Source: CAZABP01 sp964483245 (GTDB lineage: Bacteria; Planctomycetota; UBA1135; UBA2386). Taken from it: a stretch of 64,000 nt of DNA. Below are positions 25,700 through 33,980 of this stretch, in pieces. The number at the start of each line of letters is the position of its first letter. Position 1 is the stretch's first letter. The stretch lies in the NCBI GenBank assembly GCA_964483245.1, contig CAZABP010000011.1, forward strand, positions 1 to 64,000. Direction: 5' to 3'. Made by a program: the position numbers and the translations under genes. Below the pieces are notes generated by a model. It did not search any database, was not told where the DNA came from, and worked only from the letters and a program-made list of their open reading frames with translations.

Positions 25700-27157
25700 C
25701 TAGCCGAGCTTGGCCATCACGTCGGCGGCTTCCTTGTCGTCTCGCCGGACGTAGCCATCGGTCACGCGGGCGCTGCGATGGCCAAGCACAACGCGTGCGG
25801 ACTCCAGGTTTCGTGTCGCAGCCTCGATCCGCGTGGCGGCAGCGTGCCTGAGAAGGTGCGGGTGCCAGTGGGGGATCATCTCCACGCGGCCGAGTGCTTC
25901 CCTCAGCCTCGCGCGGAAGGTCTTGGGCGAGACCGTGGCTTCGATGCCGGCGCTCCCCAGCATGTTGCACAGTTGCGTCGCGAGCCTCTCGCGAAACGCT
26001 CCAGGCTCCTCCGTGCTTGCTGGCGTCGGCAGCGAGCGCAGCGCCCCGGCCATCCATGGGGTAACCCCCGAGGTGCAGATGGTGGGCAACACCTCCTGGA
26101 GCACCGCGCCGAACCGCATCGCATTCGTCTTCTGGATGCCGTACGCGATCGCTCGCGCGTAGGAACACCGGTCGTACGCCGCCCGCTTGGCTCGCTGGTT
26201 CTCCCCCACTGGCTTCGACCGGCGCGCAGCCTGGGATGGTTGCACCTTCGACTTGCGCAGTGCCCGTCGGCGGATGGCGCGCTCGCGATCGGCGCGCTGT
26301 GGGCTGAACAGGGGCTCGCTCTGGCTTGGCCGCGGGACCCGGTCAAGGAACTCGCGAAGGACCACCTGGGCTTGCGGGCCGAAGTGCAGCGTCCGCCTAT
26401 GGCCACGGTAGGCGGTCTTGTGCTTCTCGATCTTCGCGCTCCACACGTTCTCCCGACTCCGGTCGATGTCACACGGCCGTAGGTTGAGAACCTCGCCGCT
26501 CCGGGCACCCGTGTACCACTGCAGGAGGATCAAGGCGCGTACCTCACGCGTCACGTGCGGAAGCACTGGCTCCACGCATTCCCATGGAACCGGCTGCCGA
26601 TCACGCGGCTCGCGTGCGTGAGACTTGTGGGGCTTCAGTGCCTTGAGCCTCCGAGCACGGCTCGCAACGTCCGGGTGAACGAGCTCCTTCTCGGCCGCCC
26701 AGTCGAGCATGCGCTTCACGCGGCCGATGCACTGGTTGACCGTCGTCCGAACCAAGCCTCGGCCCACGAGCTCATCCCGGAAGGCCTCAAGCTGCGGGAT
26801 CCTGAACTCGGTGGCCCGCAACGCGCCGCAGCTCGCAGCGAGCCGTTCCATGGTTACTCGCACGGCATCCGCTTCCGACGAGCCTCGGTACTCGAGGCTG
26901 GCGTGGTCGGTGTAGCGCTGCGCCAGCTCGCTGATCGCAGGACTCGCGTCAGGTGCGTCACTCGGAACCGGAGGGACGGTGGGGCCCGACCGCTGGTGCG
27001 CCGGGCTCCTCCCGCTCATCAGTTCACCGAGGAGGCGCTGAGCCTCCTGCTCGTCGGATCCAAGGGACCAGAACCGGCCCTTGAACCTCGTGTAGTACTG
27101 GACGGCGCCGCTCGGGAGACGGCGCTTCTTGATCCGAGCCTCAGGACGTTTCGGCAT
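25700..27157 (-). CDS. int: tyrosine site-specific integrase
   Basis: A 485-residue tyrosine recombinase. I start at the ATG at 27157, after GAGG. The N-terminal part holds an AP2-like arm (SGAVQYYTRFKGRFWSLG) and a core-binding helical domain (TVNQCIGRVKRMLDWA). The catalytic domain shows YTGARSGEVLNL (Arg near residue 217), HLLRHAAATRIEAA (His/Arg near 436), LGHRSARVTDGYV with the nucleophile Tyr. An insertion of about 110 residues separates the first Arg from the HxxR box, longer than usual. It lies next to tRNA-Arg, the likely integration target. Confidence 0.9.
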   Translation of the reverse strand: MPKRPEARIKKRRLPSGAVQYYTRFKGRFWSLGSDEQEAQRLLGELMSGRSPAHQRSGPTVPPVPSDAPDASPAISELAQRYTDHASLEYRGSSEADAVRVTMERLAASCGALRATEFRIPQLEAFRDELVGRGLVRTTVNQCIGRVKRMLDWAAEKELVHPDVASRARRLKALKPHKSHAREPRDRQPVPWECVEPVLPHVTREVRALILLQWYTGARSGEVLNLRPCDIDRSRENVWSAKIEKHKTAYRGHRRTLHFGPQAQVVLREFLDRVPRPSQSEPLFSPQRADRERAIRRRALRKSKVQPSQAARRSKPVGENQRAKRAAYDRCSYARAIAYGIQKTNAMRFGAVLQEVLPTICTSGVTPWMAGALRSLPTPASTEEPGAFRERLATQLCNMLGSAGIEATVSPKTFRARLREALGRVEMIPHWHPHLLRHAAATRIEAATRNLESARVVLGHRSARVTDGYVRRDDKEAADVMAKLG

Positions 27158-27172
27158 CGCGGGAACCTCAAA

Positions 27173-27188
27173 CCGTGCACGTGCACGG
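27173..27188. promoter_or_regulatory. perfect 16-bp palindrome upstream of the integrase
   Basis: CCGTGCACGTGCACGG is a perfect palindrome ending 15 bases before the integrase ATG. It lies where a repressor would block transcription or translation of the integrase, so an operator is the simplest guess. Confidence 0.5.
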
Positions 27189-27270
27189 CTCCTCTGGGGT
27201 GAAACTGGGTTCTCCGCACCGCTCCGAAGGAACGGGTTCGGCTGCAAGGCCGATCGGATCAAGCTTGCAG

Positions 27271-27347
27271 TGGCACACCCGTCAGGACTCGAACCTGAAA
27301 CCTCCTGATCCGTAGTCAGGTGCTCTATCCAATTGAGCTACGGGTGC
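27271..27347 (-). tRNA. tRNA-Arg: tRNA-Arg(ACG)
   Basis: The minus strand folds as a complete tRNA: acceptor GCACCCG paired with CGGGTGT (with a G-U first pair), D stem GCTC/GAGC, anticodon stem CCTGA/TCAGG with loop CTACGGA, T arm TCAGG-TTCGAGT-CCTGA, and an encoded CCA. The anticodon ACG reads CGN arginine codons. The 3' end faces the integrase gene, about 114 bases away, the usual arrangement after integration into a tRNA. Confidence 0.95.
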
Positions 27348-27413
27348 GCGTGAGGGCGCGGGAGTATAGGAGCGCTCCCGCAGCCGGCAAGCGCTCGGCG
27401 GGGCTTTCGCCGG

Positions 27414-27986
27414 TCAGCGCGCCGCGTGGCGGCGGCTGTGCGCAACGGCGTCGCGCCAGGCACCGAGATGCGCCGCCAGCGTGGTCTCGAGCGCGTGCAG
27501 GGCGTGCGCCTGCGGCAGCAGGTTGTCGGCCGGATCGGAGAACACGAGGCCGGTGATGGCACCGCGGACGAGTTCGACGAGGCGGCGGCCGGTCAATCCG
27601 CGGCGATGCAGCTCGGGACCGCTGCCGGCCAGCAGCGGAATCCACGAGTGCGCGACGGCGTGCAACGTGCCGGAGTCGATGCGGCCGGCGCGGATCGCCT
27701 CGACCCAGGCGCGGGCGGCGCGGCGGCGCCGGTTCAGGGCCGGGATGGTCAGCAGCGGACGCTGGCCGATGCGCAGTGCATCGTCGTTGTGCTTGGCGAT
27801 CGAAGCCTGCACCAACACGCGCGTGACGAGCGCGACCTGCGGACCGAGGGCGCGCTCGAGTTCGGCGAGCCCACGCACCGCAACGGTGCCGGCCTGCAAC
27901 GGCTCGAGCCAGACGAACGGGATGGCCGCCGGTGCCGACGCAGGCTGGGCGGACGGCCGATGGACAGAGATCGCCGACGGGATCAT
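27414..27986 (-). CDS. hypothetical protein next to folate genes
   Basis: A 190-residue helical protein (RGLAELERALGPQVALVTRVLV, QASIAKHNDDALRIGQRP, LTGRRLVELVRGAITGLVF). No family is recognised. It lies 42 bases downstream of pabC in the same direction and could be cotranscribed. Codon use is like the surrounding chromosomal genes. Confidence 0.55.
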   Translation of the reverse strand: MIPSAISVHRPSAQPASAPAAIPFVWLEPLQAGTVAVRGLAELERALGPQVALVTRVLVQASIAKHNDDALRIGQRPLLTIPALNRRRRAARAWVEAIRAGRIDSGTLHAVAHSWIPLLAGSGPELHRRGLTGRRLVELVRGAITGLVFSDPADNLLPQAHALHALETTLAAHLGAWRDAVAHSRRHAAR

Positions 27987-28028
27987 GCCGGTGCTATCGG
28001 CTGCCCAGGCCAGCGAACCTGATCCGAA

Positions 28029-28805
28029 TCACCCGCCGGCGACGAGCTGCTGCCACGCATGCGCGAGCGTGCCGTCCGGATCGCCTGGCGGCGGGCCACC
28101 CGCGAGCGCGGCGGGCCGGACGCCGTGCACGGCGTTCGTGACCCACAGTCCCCGGCAACGCGCGAGAGCGTCGAACGGCAGCTCCGCCTCTTCGACTGTC
28201 GCGTTTTCGAGCAGCAGTGCGCGCGCGATCCCGGGCAGGAACCGACCGGACGCCCGGGGAGTCACCAACGCCCCATCCAGCTCGGCGACGACGTTGCAGG
28301 TCGTCGTCTCCTGCACCAGACGCCGGCGGTCGAGCAGCAGCGCGTCTGCTGCGCCGGCTGCCCGCGCCGCCGCGAACGCGACCGCGTAGTGCGGGCGCGC
28401 CGCGCACTTGAGCGCGGCGAACGGCCAGTCGTCCGGCAGCGGGTCCGGCGCGACGACGAGAGGAACGATCCCCGGCGTGCCGCGGCTGCGCGTTGTCATG
28501 ATCCAGCGCGGTTGCGGGCCGGGCCCACCGGCGCTGAGGGTCAGGCGCAAGACCCCGTCCTGCTGTCTGGTCATCGCCAGCAGCTCCTCGGCGGCGGCGG
28601 CGAGCTCCGGCGGCGGCGCGCACTCGACGCGCAGGCGTCCGGCACCGGCGGCGAGACGCGCGAGGTGGCGCGGCCACAGCGGCAGCTTCCCACGCACAGC
28701 ACCGATGGTCTCGAACAGCGCGTGTCCGGCGCGGAATGCGGCATCGTCGACCGGCACCGCACGCGCAGCATCCAGGTACCGCCCGTCGACCCACGCCAGA
28801 CTCAT
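28029..28805 (-). CDS. pabC: aminodeoxychorismate lyase (class IV aminotransferase family)
   Basis: A 258-residue fold-type IV PLP enzyme. The start at 28805 overlaps the pabB stop (ATGA). The N-terminus (WVDGRYLDAARAVPVDDAAF, RAGHALFETIGAVRG) and the middle (LLLDRRRLVQETTTCNVV) match this family. It would convert aminodeoxychorismate to p-aminobenzoate and pyruvate in folate synthesis. A branched-chain or D-amino acid aminotransferase is possible from sequence alone, but coupling with pabB favours PabC. Confidence 0.85.
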   Translation of the reverse strand: MSLAWVDGRYLDAARAVPVDDAAFRAGHALFETIGAVRGKLPLWPRHLARLAAGAGRLRVECAPPPELAAAAEELLAMTRQQDGVLRLTLSAGGPGPQPRWIMTTRSRGTPGIVPLVVAPDPLPDDWPFAALKCAARPHYAVAFAAARAAGAADALLLDRRRLVQETTTCNVVAELDGALVTPRASGRFLPGIARALLLENATVEEAELPFDALARCRGLWVTNAVHGVRPAALAGGPPPGDPDGTLAHAWQQLVAGG

Positions 28806-30025
28806 GCGCCGAGTCCGAGCGCGGCGAGGATGCCGGCCGCCTTGTGCATGCTCTCGTCGTATTCGGCGGCAGGATCGCTGCGTGCGGTCACCCCGCCGCC
28901 GACGTTGAAGCGCAACCACCCGTCGCGGTACACGATCGTGCGGATCGCGACGTTCAGGTGCAGCGCGGGCCCCGGGCCGATGGTCCCGATCGCGCCGGTG
29001 TAGACGCCGCGCCGCGCCCACTCGAGCTGCTCGAGGATCTGCATGCAGCGCAGCTTCGGGGCGCCGGTGATGCTGCCGCCGGGGAACGTCGCCTGCAGCA
29101 GCCCGACGAGGTCCACGTCCTCGCGCAACGTCGCCTGCACGGCCGCGAACAGATGATGCACCTGCGCATGCGTCGCCAGCTCCGGGAACGGACCGACGCG
29201 GACGCTGCCGGTCTCCGCGACCTTGCCGAGGTCGTTGCGCAGCAGGTCGACGATCATCGCGAGCTCAGCGCGATCCTTGGCACTGCCGAGCAGCTCCGCG
29301 CTCAGCAGCGTGTCCTGCGCCGCGCTGCGGCCGCGCGGGCGCGTGCCCTTGATCGGACGCGTGCGCACGTGGCGACCCTCGACGTGCAGGAACTCCTCCG
29401 GTGAAGAGCTCAACACGCAGGTTCCGCCGGCACCTTCGATGTAGGCCGCGAACGGCGCCGGACTCACCGCACACAGGCGCCAGAACAGCGCGCGCGGATC
29501 GCCGTCGAACCGGGCGCTGAACGGCTGGGTCAGGTTGGCCTGAAAGATGTCGCCGGCGCGGATGTGTTCGACGACCGTGGCGACGCGCGCCTCGTATTCC
29601 GCACGCGTGCAGTGCGCACGCAGCCCGGTCGCGACCGGCACCGCCGGCGGCGGCGCGACCGCGACATCACGCCACCGCTGCTCGTCGGCGTACGCCGTGA
29701 ACGACAGCACCGGCGTCTCGAAGTCGTCCGCGATCGCGCGCGCGACCGGCTCGACGTCGTCGCGCAGGTCGTAGCCGAGCCAGCCGGCAGAGCACCGCGC
29801 CGCATGCCGGACCAGGAACGCGCGCAGCCGCTCGAATCCGCCGATCGTGTCCGCGGGCGTGAGCTCCAGCGTCTCGACCGGACTGCCGAGCAGCACGGTC
29901 GGGCCGGCTCCGCAGGACGCGAGCAGGGCGACCGGCGCATCTCGCGGCGCGGCGAGCAACCGCGCGAACGGCGCCGGATCCGCAGCGACGGCGGCGGCAG
30001 CGGGCGGTGGCGAGGAGCGGGACAC
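28802..30025 (-). CDS. pabB: aminodeoxychorismate synthase component I
   Basis: About 407 residues; I place the start at a GTG at 30025, which has no clear ribosome binding site, so the N-terminus is uncertain. The chorismate-binding core is plain: IRAGDIFQANLTQPF, RPIKGTRPRGRS, ELAMIVDLLRNDLGKVAE, and TFPGGSITGAPKLRCMQI. It converts chorismate and amidated ammonia to aminodeoxychorismate. No glutaminase partner (PabA) is seen in the window. It is coupled to pabC. Confidence 0.9.
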   Translation of the reverse strand: MSRSSPPPAAAAVAADPAPFARLLAAPRDAPVALLASCGAGPTVLLGSPVETLELTPADTIGGFERLRAFLVRHAARCSAGWLGYDLRDDVEPVARAIADDFETPVLSFTAYADEQRWRDVAVAPPPAVPVATGLRAHCTRAEYEARVATVVEHIRAGDIFQANLTQPFSARFDGDPRALFWRLCAVSPAPFAAYIEGAGGTCVLSSSPEEFLHVEGRHVRTRPIKGTRPRGRSAAQDTLLSAELLGSAKDRAELAMIVDLLRNDLGKVAETGSVRVGPFPELATHAQVHHLFAAVQATLREDVDLVGLLQATFPGGSITGAPKLRCMQILEQLEWARRGVYTGAIGTIGPGPALHLNVAIRTIVYRDGWLRFNVGGGVTARSDPAAEYDESMHKAAGILAALGLGA

Positions 30026-30113
30026 GGGCGCCGCGGATGATCCCGGGCAGGAATTCCCGGTCAATCCCGATCGTTGCCCGCGCACCCTCCGACCGGGATC
30101 CTCCGCCGCTGAC

Positions 30114-32315
30114 GTGCGACTCCCCCTGCTGCTGTTCGTGCTCTTGGCTCCCGCATGCATGCCCGCGACGCTGCGCGCGCAGGATGCAGCCGCGCGCCCA
30201 CGCCTGGGCCTCGTCCTCAGCGGCGGTGGCGCACGCGGGCTCGCGCACATCGGCGTGCTGCAGGTGCTCGAAGAGCTGCGCATCCCGGTCGATTGCGTCG
30301 CCGGCACCAGCATGGGCGCGATCATCGGCGGGCTGTACTCGTACGGCTACGACCCGTACGAGATCGAGCGCATCGTGGTCGGACTCGACTGGAAGTACCT
30401 GCTGCAGGACTTCCCGCGCCGCACCGACCTCTCGATCCGCCGCAAGCGCGAGGAGTACGAGTTCCTGATCCAGCTCCGCGTCGGTGTGCGCGACGGCGGC
30501 ATCGCGCTGCCCAAGGGCCTGATCCAGGGGCAGAACCTCGGCATCGTGCTGGATCAGTTGACTGCGCAGGCGCACGACCTCGCCACGTTCGATGCGCTGC
30601 CACTGCCGTTCCGCTGCATCGCGGCCGACATCGGCAGCGGCAAGCGGATCGTGTTCGACCGCGGCGATCTGCCGCGCGCGATGCGCGCCAGCATGGCGCT
30701 GCCGGGGATCTTTGCGCCGGTCGCGTTCGACGGCTCGCTGCTCGTCGACGGCGGGATCCTCGACAACCTGTCGGTCGAAGCCGCGCGCGCGATGGGCGCC
30801 GACCGCGTGATCGCGGTCGACATCGGGACGCCGCCGATGAAGCTCGAGGAGATCCGCAACCTGCTCGGCATCACGTCGCAGATGGTCTCGCTGCTGACGC
30901 AGGAGTACGTGAACAAGGCGATCGAGTCGCTGCAGCCGCAGGATCTGTTGATCCAGCCGCAACTCGGCGAGCTGACGTCGAGCGACTTCGAGCGCGGGCC
31001 GGAGCTGATCGCGCTCGGCCGCGAATGGGCGTTGCGCAGCAGCGCTGCGCTGCGCCAGTTCGCGGTCTCCGAGCAGGAGTTCGAACGCTGGCGCCAGCGC
31101 CACCGGCGCGGGCCGCGCCCGCAGCCGATCGTGACGCGGATCGACGTCCTGCCGATCGAGCGGTTCGAGCCGGCGACGGTCACGCAGCGGCTGACCATCC
31201 AACCGGGGGAGCGGCTGGACTGGCTCCGCCTCAAGCGCGACCTCGAGGGGATCTACGGCCTGGATCTGTTCGAACTCGTGCGCGCGCGCGTGCTGCTGGT
31301 CGACCCGGAGCACTGCGTGCTCGAGGTGCACGCAATCGAAAAGAGCTGGGGACCGGGGTTCCTGCGCTTCAGCCTGGATGGCAGCAGCGACTTCAGTGGC
31401 GGGGATGCGTTCTCAGTCGGCGTCCGCTACGTCGAGACCGGGATCGGGCCGCTGGATGCCGAGTGGGCCAGCACGTTCCGCCTCGGCACCGACACCCTGC
31501 TCGAGACGGAGTGGTTCCAGCCGCTCGACGTCGGCCGCGCGCTGTTCCTAGCACCGGCGCTGCGCTACGAGCGCCGTCCCATCCGCGCACCGGTCGGCAA
31601 TCAGATCACCGAGTTCACCGGCGAGCAGGCCTTCGCGGTCCTCGACGTCGGCACGCAGGTGATCGGCGCGACCGAGCTGCGCTTGGGGATCGACCGCGGA
31701 ATCGGCCGCTTCGAGGTCGAGGCCGGCCTGCCGCCGCCCGGGGACGACGAAGTGGACGACGGCGGCCTGCACGCGGTGATCCAGGTCGACACGCTCGATC
31801 GCTCGACGTTCCCGACCGATGGCCTGATCGCCGTCGCGCTCTGGCGCCAACGCTACGACTCGTTCGGCGCCGAGCGCGACTACTCCGTCGCGCGGCTCGG
31901 CTTCCTCGGCGCGCAGGAGTGGCTCGGCCAGGTCCTCGCCCTCCGCCTCGCAGGCCAGTGGACTCTCGCCGGCACTCCGACCTTCGCCGACGCCTATCCG
32001 ATCGGCGGCCTCTTCAACCTCTCCGGCCTCGGCGGCATCGATCTCGTCGGCAACGAAGGTGGCGTCGCCTCCCTCCTCACGTACCGCCGCCTCAGCCCCT
32101 CCGCGAACCCACTTTCCTTCCCCGTCTACTTCGGCGGCTCGTTCGAAGCCGGCGGCCTCTGGGACTGGTCCTCGCTCTCCTCCGACGACGTACTGCTCGC
32201 CGGCAGCGTCTTCACCGGCATCGATTCCCCCATCGGCCCTATCTACCTCGCGCTCGGCTTCGCCGAAGGCGGCGAGCGCGCCGCCTACTTCACGATCGGC
32301 CAGATCCGCTTCTGA
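30114..32315 (+). CDS. patatin-like phospholipase fused to POTRA and Omp85-type barrel
   Basis: A 733-residue protein starting at GTG 30114 with a signal peptide (LPLLLFVLLAPACMPATLRA). Residues of about 28-220 are a patatin domain: SGGGARGLAHIGVL, the nucleophile GTSMG, and SLLVDGGILDN with the catalytic Asp. A POTRA-like region (IVTRIDVLPIERFEPATV, LDWLRLKRDLEGIYGLDLF) and a barrel of about 300 residues follow, ending in aromatic YFTIGQIRF. This is the layout of PlpD/FplA autotransporters, so it should be an outer-membrane lipase. It is divergent from pabB. Confidence 0.85.
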   Translation: MRLPLLLFVLLAPACMPATLRAQDAAARPRLGLVLSGGGARGLAHIGVLQVLEELRIPVDCVAGTSMGAIIGGLYSYGYDPYEIERIVVGLDWKYLLQDFPRRTDLSIRRKREEYEFLIQLRVGVRDGGIALPKGLIQGQNLGIVLDQLTAQAHDLATFDALPLPFRCIAADIGSGKRIVFDRGDLPRAMRASMALPGIFAPVAFDGSLLVDGGILDNLSVEAARAMGADRVIAVDIGTPPMKLEEIRNLLGITSQMVSLLTQEYVNKAIESLQPQDLLIQPQLGELTSSDFERGPELIALGREWALRSSAALRQFAVSEQEFERWRQRHRRGPRPQPIVTRIDVLPIERFEPATVTQRLTIQPGERLDWLRLKRDLEGIYGLDLFELVRARVLLVDPEHCVLEVHAIEKSWGPGFLRFSLDGSSDFSGGDAFSVGVRYVETGIGPLDAEWASTFRLGTDTLLETEWFQPLDVGRALFLAPALRYERRPIRAPVGNQITEFTGEQAFAVLDVGTQVIGATELRLGIDRGIGRFEVEAGLPPPGDDEVDDGGLHAVIQVDTLDRSTFPTDGLIAVALWRQRYDSFGAERDYSVARLGFLGAQEWLGQVLALRLAGQWTLAGTPTFADAYPIGGLFNLSGLGGIDLVGNEGGVASLLTYRRLSPSANPLSFPVYFGGSFEAGGLWDWSSLSSDDVLLAGSVFTGIDSPIGPIYLALGFAEGGERAAYFTIGQIRF

Positions 32316-32369
32316 AGGTCTGTCCGCTCCCCCCGCACCAACTGCGCCAGCACCTGAGCCAGAACCTGA

Positions 32370-32458
32370 GCCCCTTCCCGTTCCCCTTCCCTTTCCTCGC
32401 CTTACCCCAGCCCTAGCCCCAGCCCGAGCCCGTCCCGTTCCCGTCCAAGCCCTTCCCT
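32370..32458 (-). other. G-rich tract with quadruplex potential
   Basis: On the minus strand this intergenic stretch carries at least eight runs of three or more guanines with loops of one to four bases. It is read as RNA beyond the stop of the enoyl-CoA hydratase gene at 32463, so it may fold at the transcript end. The patatin gene converges from the left. Confidence 0.65.
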
Positions 32459-32462
32459 CTCT

Positions 32463-33236
32463 CTATTCCCGGATCCACGACGGCCTTCGTTTCGCCAAGA
32501 ACGCCCCCATCCCCTCACGCATCTCGTCGGTCGAACTGACGACGCCGAACAGATCCGCCTCGAGCTGCAGGCCGTCGGCGAGACTCATCGCGACGCCGCG
32601 CCGCGCAGCCTGCTTGGCCAGCGCCAACGCCTGCGGCCCGCGCGACAGGATCCGGCGCGCGATCTTCTCGGTGCCGGCGCGCAACTCGTCCGGCGCGAAC
32701 ACGCCATTGATCAGCCCGAGCCGCAAGGCCTCCTCGGCGGTCACCGGATCTCCGGTCAGGATCATCTGCAACGCCGGCCCGAGCCCGATCAACCGCGGCA
32801 ACCGCTGCGTCCCGCCGTAGCCGGGAATGATCCCGAGCGAGACTTCGGGCAGGCCGAGCTTCGCCGCCGTCGACGCAAACCGCAGATCGCAGGCGAGCGC
32901 GAGCTCGAGTCCTCCACCGAGCGCATAGCCGTGGATCATCGCGACGAACGGCTTCGGCGACGTCTCGATCGCGAGCGTCAGCGTCTGTCCGTGCCGCGCG
33001 TTCTCGCGCCCGGTCAGCACATCCTGGGTCGCCAGCTCGCTGACGTCGGCGCCGGCGACGAACGCCTTCTCGCCGGCGCCGGTCAGGATCACCACCCCGA
33101 CCGCGTCGTCGGCGGACAGTGCGTGCACGCTCTCCTGCAGCGCGTCGATCGTGGCGCGGTCGAGCGCGTTCAGCTTCTCCGGCCGATCGACGACCAGCGT
33201 CGCGATCGCACCGTCGCGCTCGATCCGGACCGTCAT
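32463..33236 (-). CDS. enoyl-CoA hydratase/isomerase family protein
   Basis: A 257-residue crotonase. The oxyanion-hole motif GAGEKAFVAGADVSEL, HGYALGGGLELALACDLRF with the first catalytic Glu, and LPEVSLGIIPGYGGTQRLPR with the second are all present. It likely hydrates 2-enoyl-CoA in fatty acid or related degradation. Its start overlaps the cyclophilin stop by four bases, and a thiolase lies 2 kb away, so a role in beta-oxidation is plausible. Confidence 0.9.
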   Translation of the reverse strand: MTVRIERDGAIATLVVDRPEKLNALDRATIDALQESVHALSADDAVGVVILTGAGEKAFVAGADVSELATQDVLTGRENARHGQTLTLAIETSPKPFVAMIHGYALGGGLELALACDLRFASTAAKLGLPEVSLGIIPGYGGTQRLPRLIGLGPALQMILTGDPVTAEEALRLGLINGVFAPDELRAGTEKIARRILSRGPQALALAKQAARRGVAMSLADGLQLEADLFGVVSSTDEMREGMGAFLAKRRPSWIRE

Positions 33237-33799
33237 TCCGCGGTCTCCGCCGTCTCACCGGCAATCGCCGCCGCCGGTTCGACGCGCACCGAGTGCAGAC
33301 CGATCCGGGTCACCGGCTTGCTGCGTTCCCCGCCGGCGCCGAACTCCACCTCGCTGGCGGCGATCGCATCGAGCACGTCGAGACCTTCGCTCAGCTCACC
33401 GAACACCGTGTAGTTCCCATCCAGTGAGGCGACGTGATCGCCGTGCACGATGAAGAACTGACTCCCCGCAGAATCCGGATGCGCCGAACGCGCCATCGAC
33501 AGGACTCCGCGCCGGTGCGGCTTGTTGTTGAACTCCGCCGCGACCCGATGCCCCGGGCCACCGGTGCCCGGCTGCCCGCGCCCGCCCGACTTCGTGTTCG
33601 GACAACCACCCTGGATCATGAACCCGCGCACGACGCGGTGGAACGCGGTCCCGTCGTAGAACCCTTGCTGCGCGAGCGTCAGGAAGTTGCGCACGTGGTT
33701 GGGCGCGACATCGGGAAAGAAACGCGCGCGCATGCGCCCCTTGTCGGTGTCGAGGACGGCTTCGAGGGTCGAGAGGTCGGTGCGGTCCAGGTCGATCAT
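33233..33799 (-). CDS. cyclophilin-type peptidyl-prolyl isomerase
   Basis: A 188-residue cyclophilin without a signal peptide, so probably cytoplasmic. Typical motifs are FYDGTAFHRVVRGFMIQGG with the catalytic Arg, GHRVAAEFNN, and SQFFIVHGD. It catalyses proline isomerisation during folding. The gene overlaps the enoyl-CoA hydratase start. The next gene upstream is a secreted cyclophilin that is clearly related. Confidence 0.9.
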   Translation of the reverse strand: MIDLDRTDLSTLEAVLDTDKGRMRARFFPDVAPNHVRNFLTLAQQGFYDGTAFHRVVRGFMIQGGCPNTKSGGRGQPGTGGPGHRVAAEFNNKPHRRGVLSMARSAHPDSAGSQFFIVHGDHVASLDGNYTVFGELSEGLDVLDAIAASEVEFGAGGERSKPVTRIGLHSVRVEPAAAIAGETAETAE

Positions 33800-33815
33800 G
33801 GTCGGCCCCGTTCTA

Positions 33816-33980
33816 CTAGAAGTCGCTTCACAAAGCCTCCGCGGCTGCGGCCGGCCCCCGCACCCGAGGACGGCGTCGCGAGATCTGCGGCGAACCCACC
33901 GATCCGCCTACGATCTCGCTCCTTGCCCTGTGCCGCGCTGGCTCGGCCTCGCGTGCGAAGCATTTGTGCGACGACTGCTA
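33816..33980 (+). mobile_element. MITE-like palindromic element, copy A
   Basis: A 165-bp sequence that starts CTAGAAGTCGCTTCACAAAG and ends CATTTGTGCGACGACTGCTA; the two ends are imperfect inverted repeats of each other. The interior folds back on itself. Its reverse complement recurs at 34968-35133 with few differences. The last three bases supply the TAG stop codon of the secreted cyclophilin gene, so the element forms that gene's end. Confidence 0.85.

Noticed and set aside
30155..32416. Long plus-strand frame of 753 codons overlapping the patatin gene
   Set aside because: Arg/Pro-rich shadow in another frame; the patatin frame has clear motifs.
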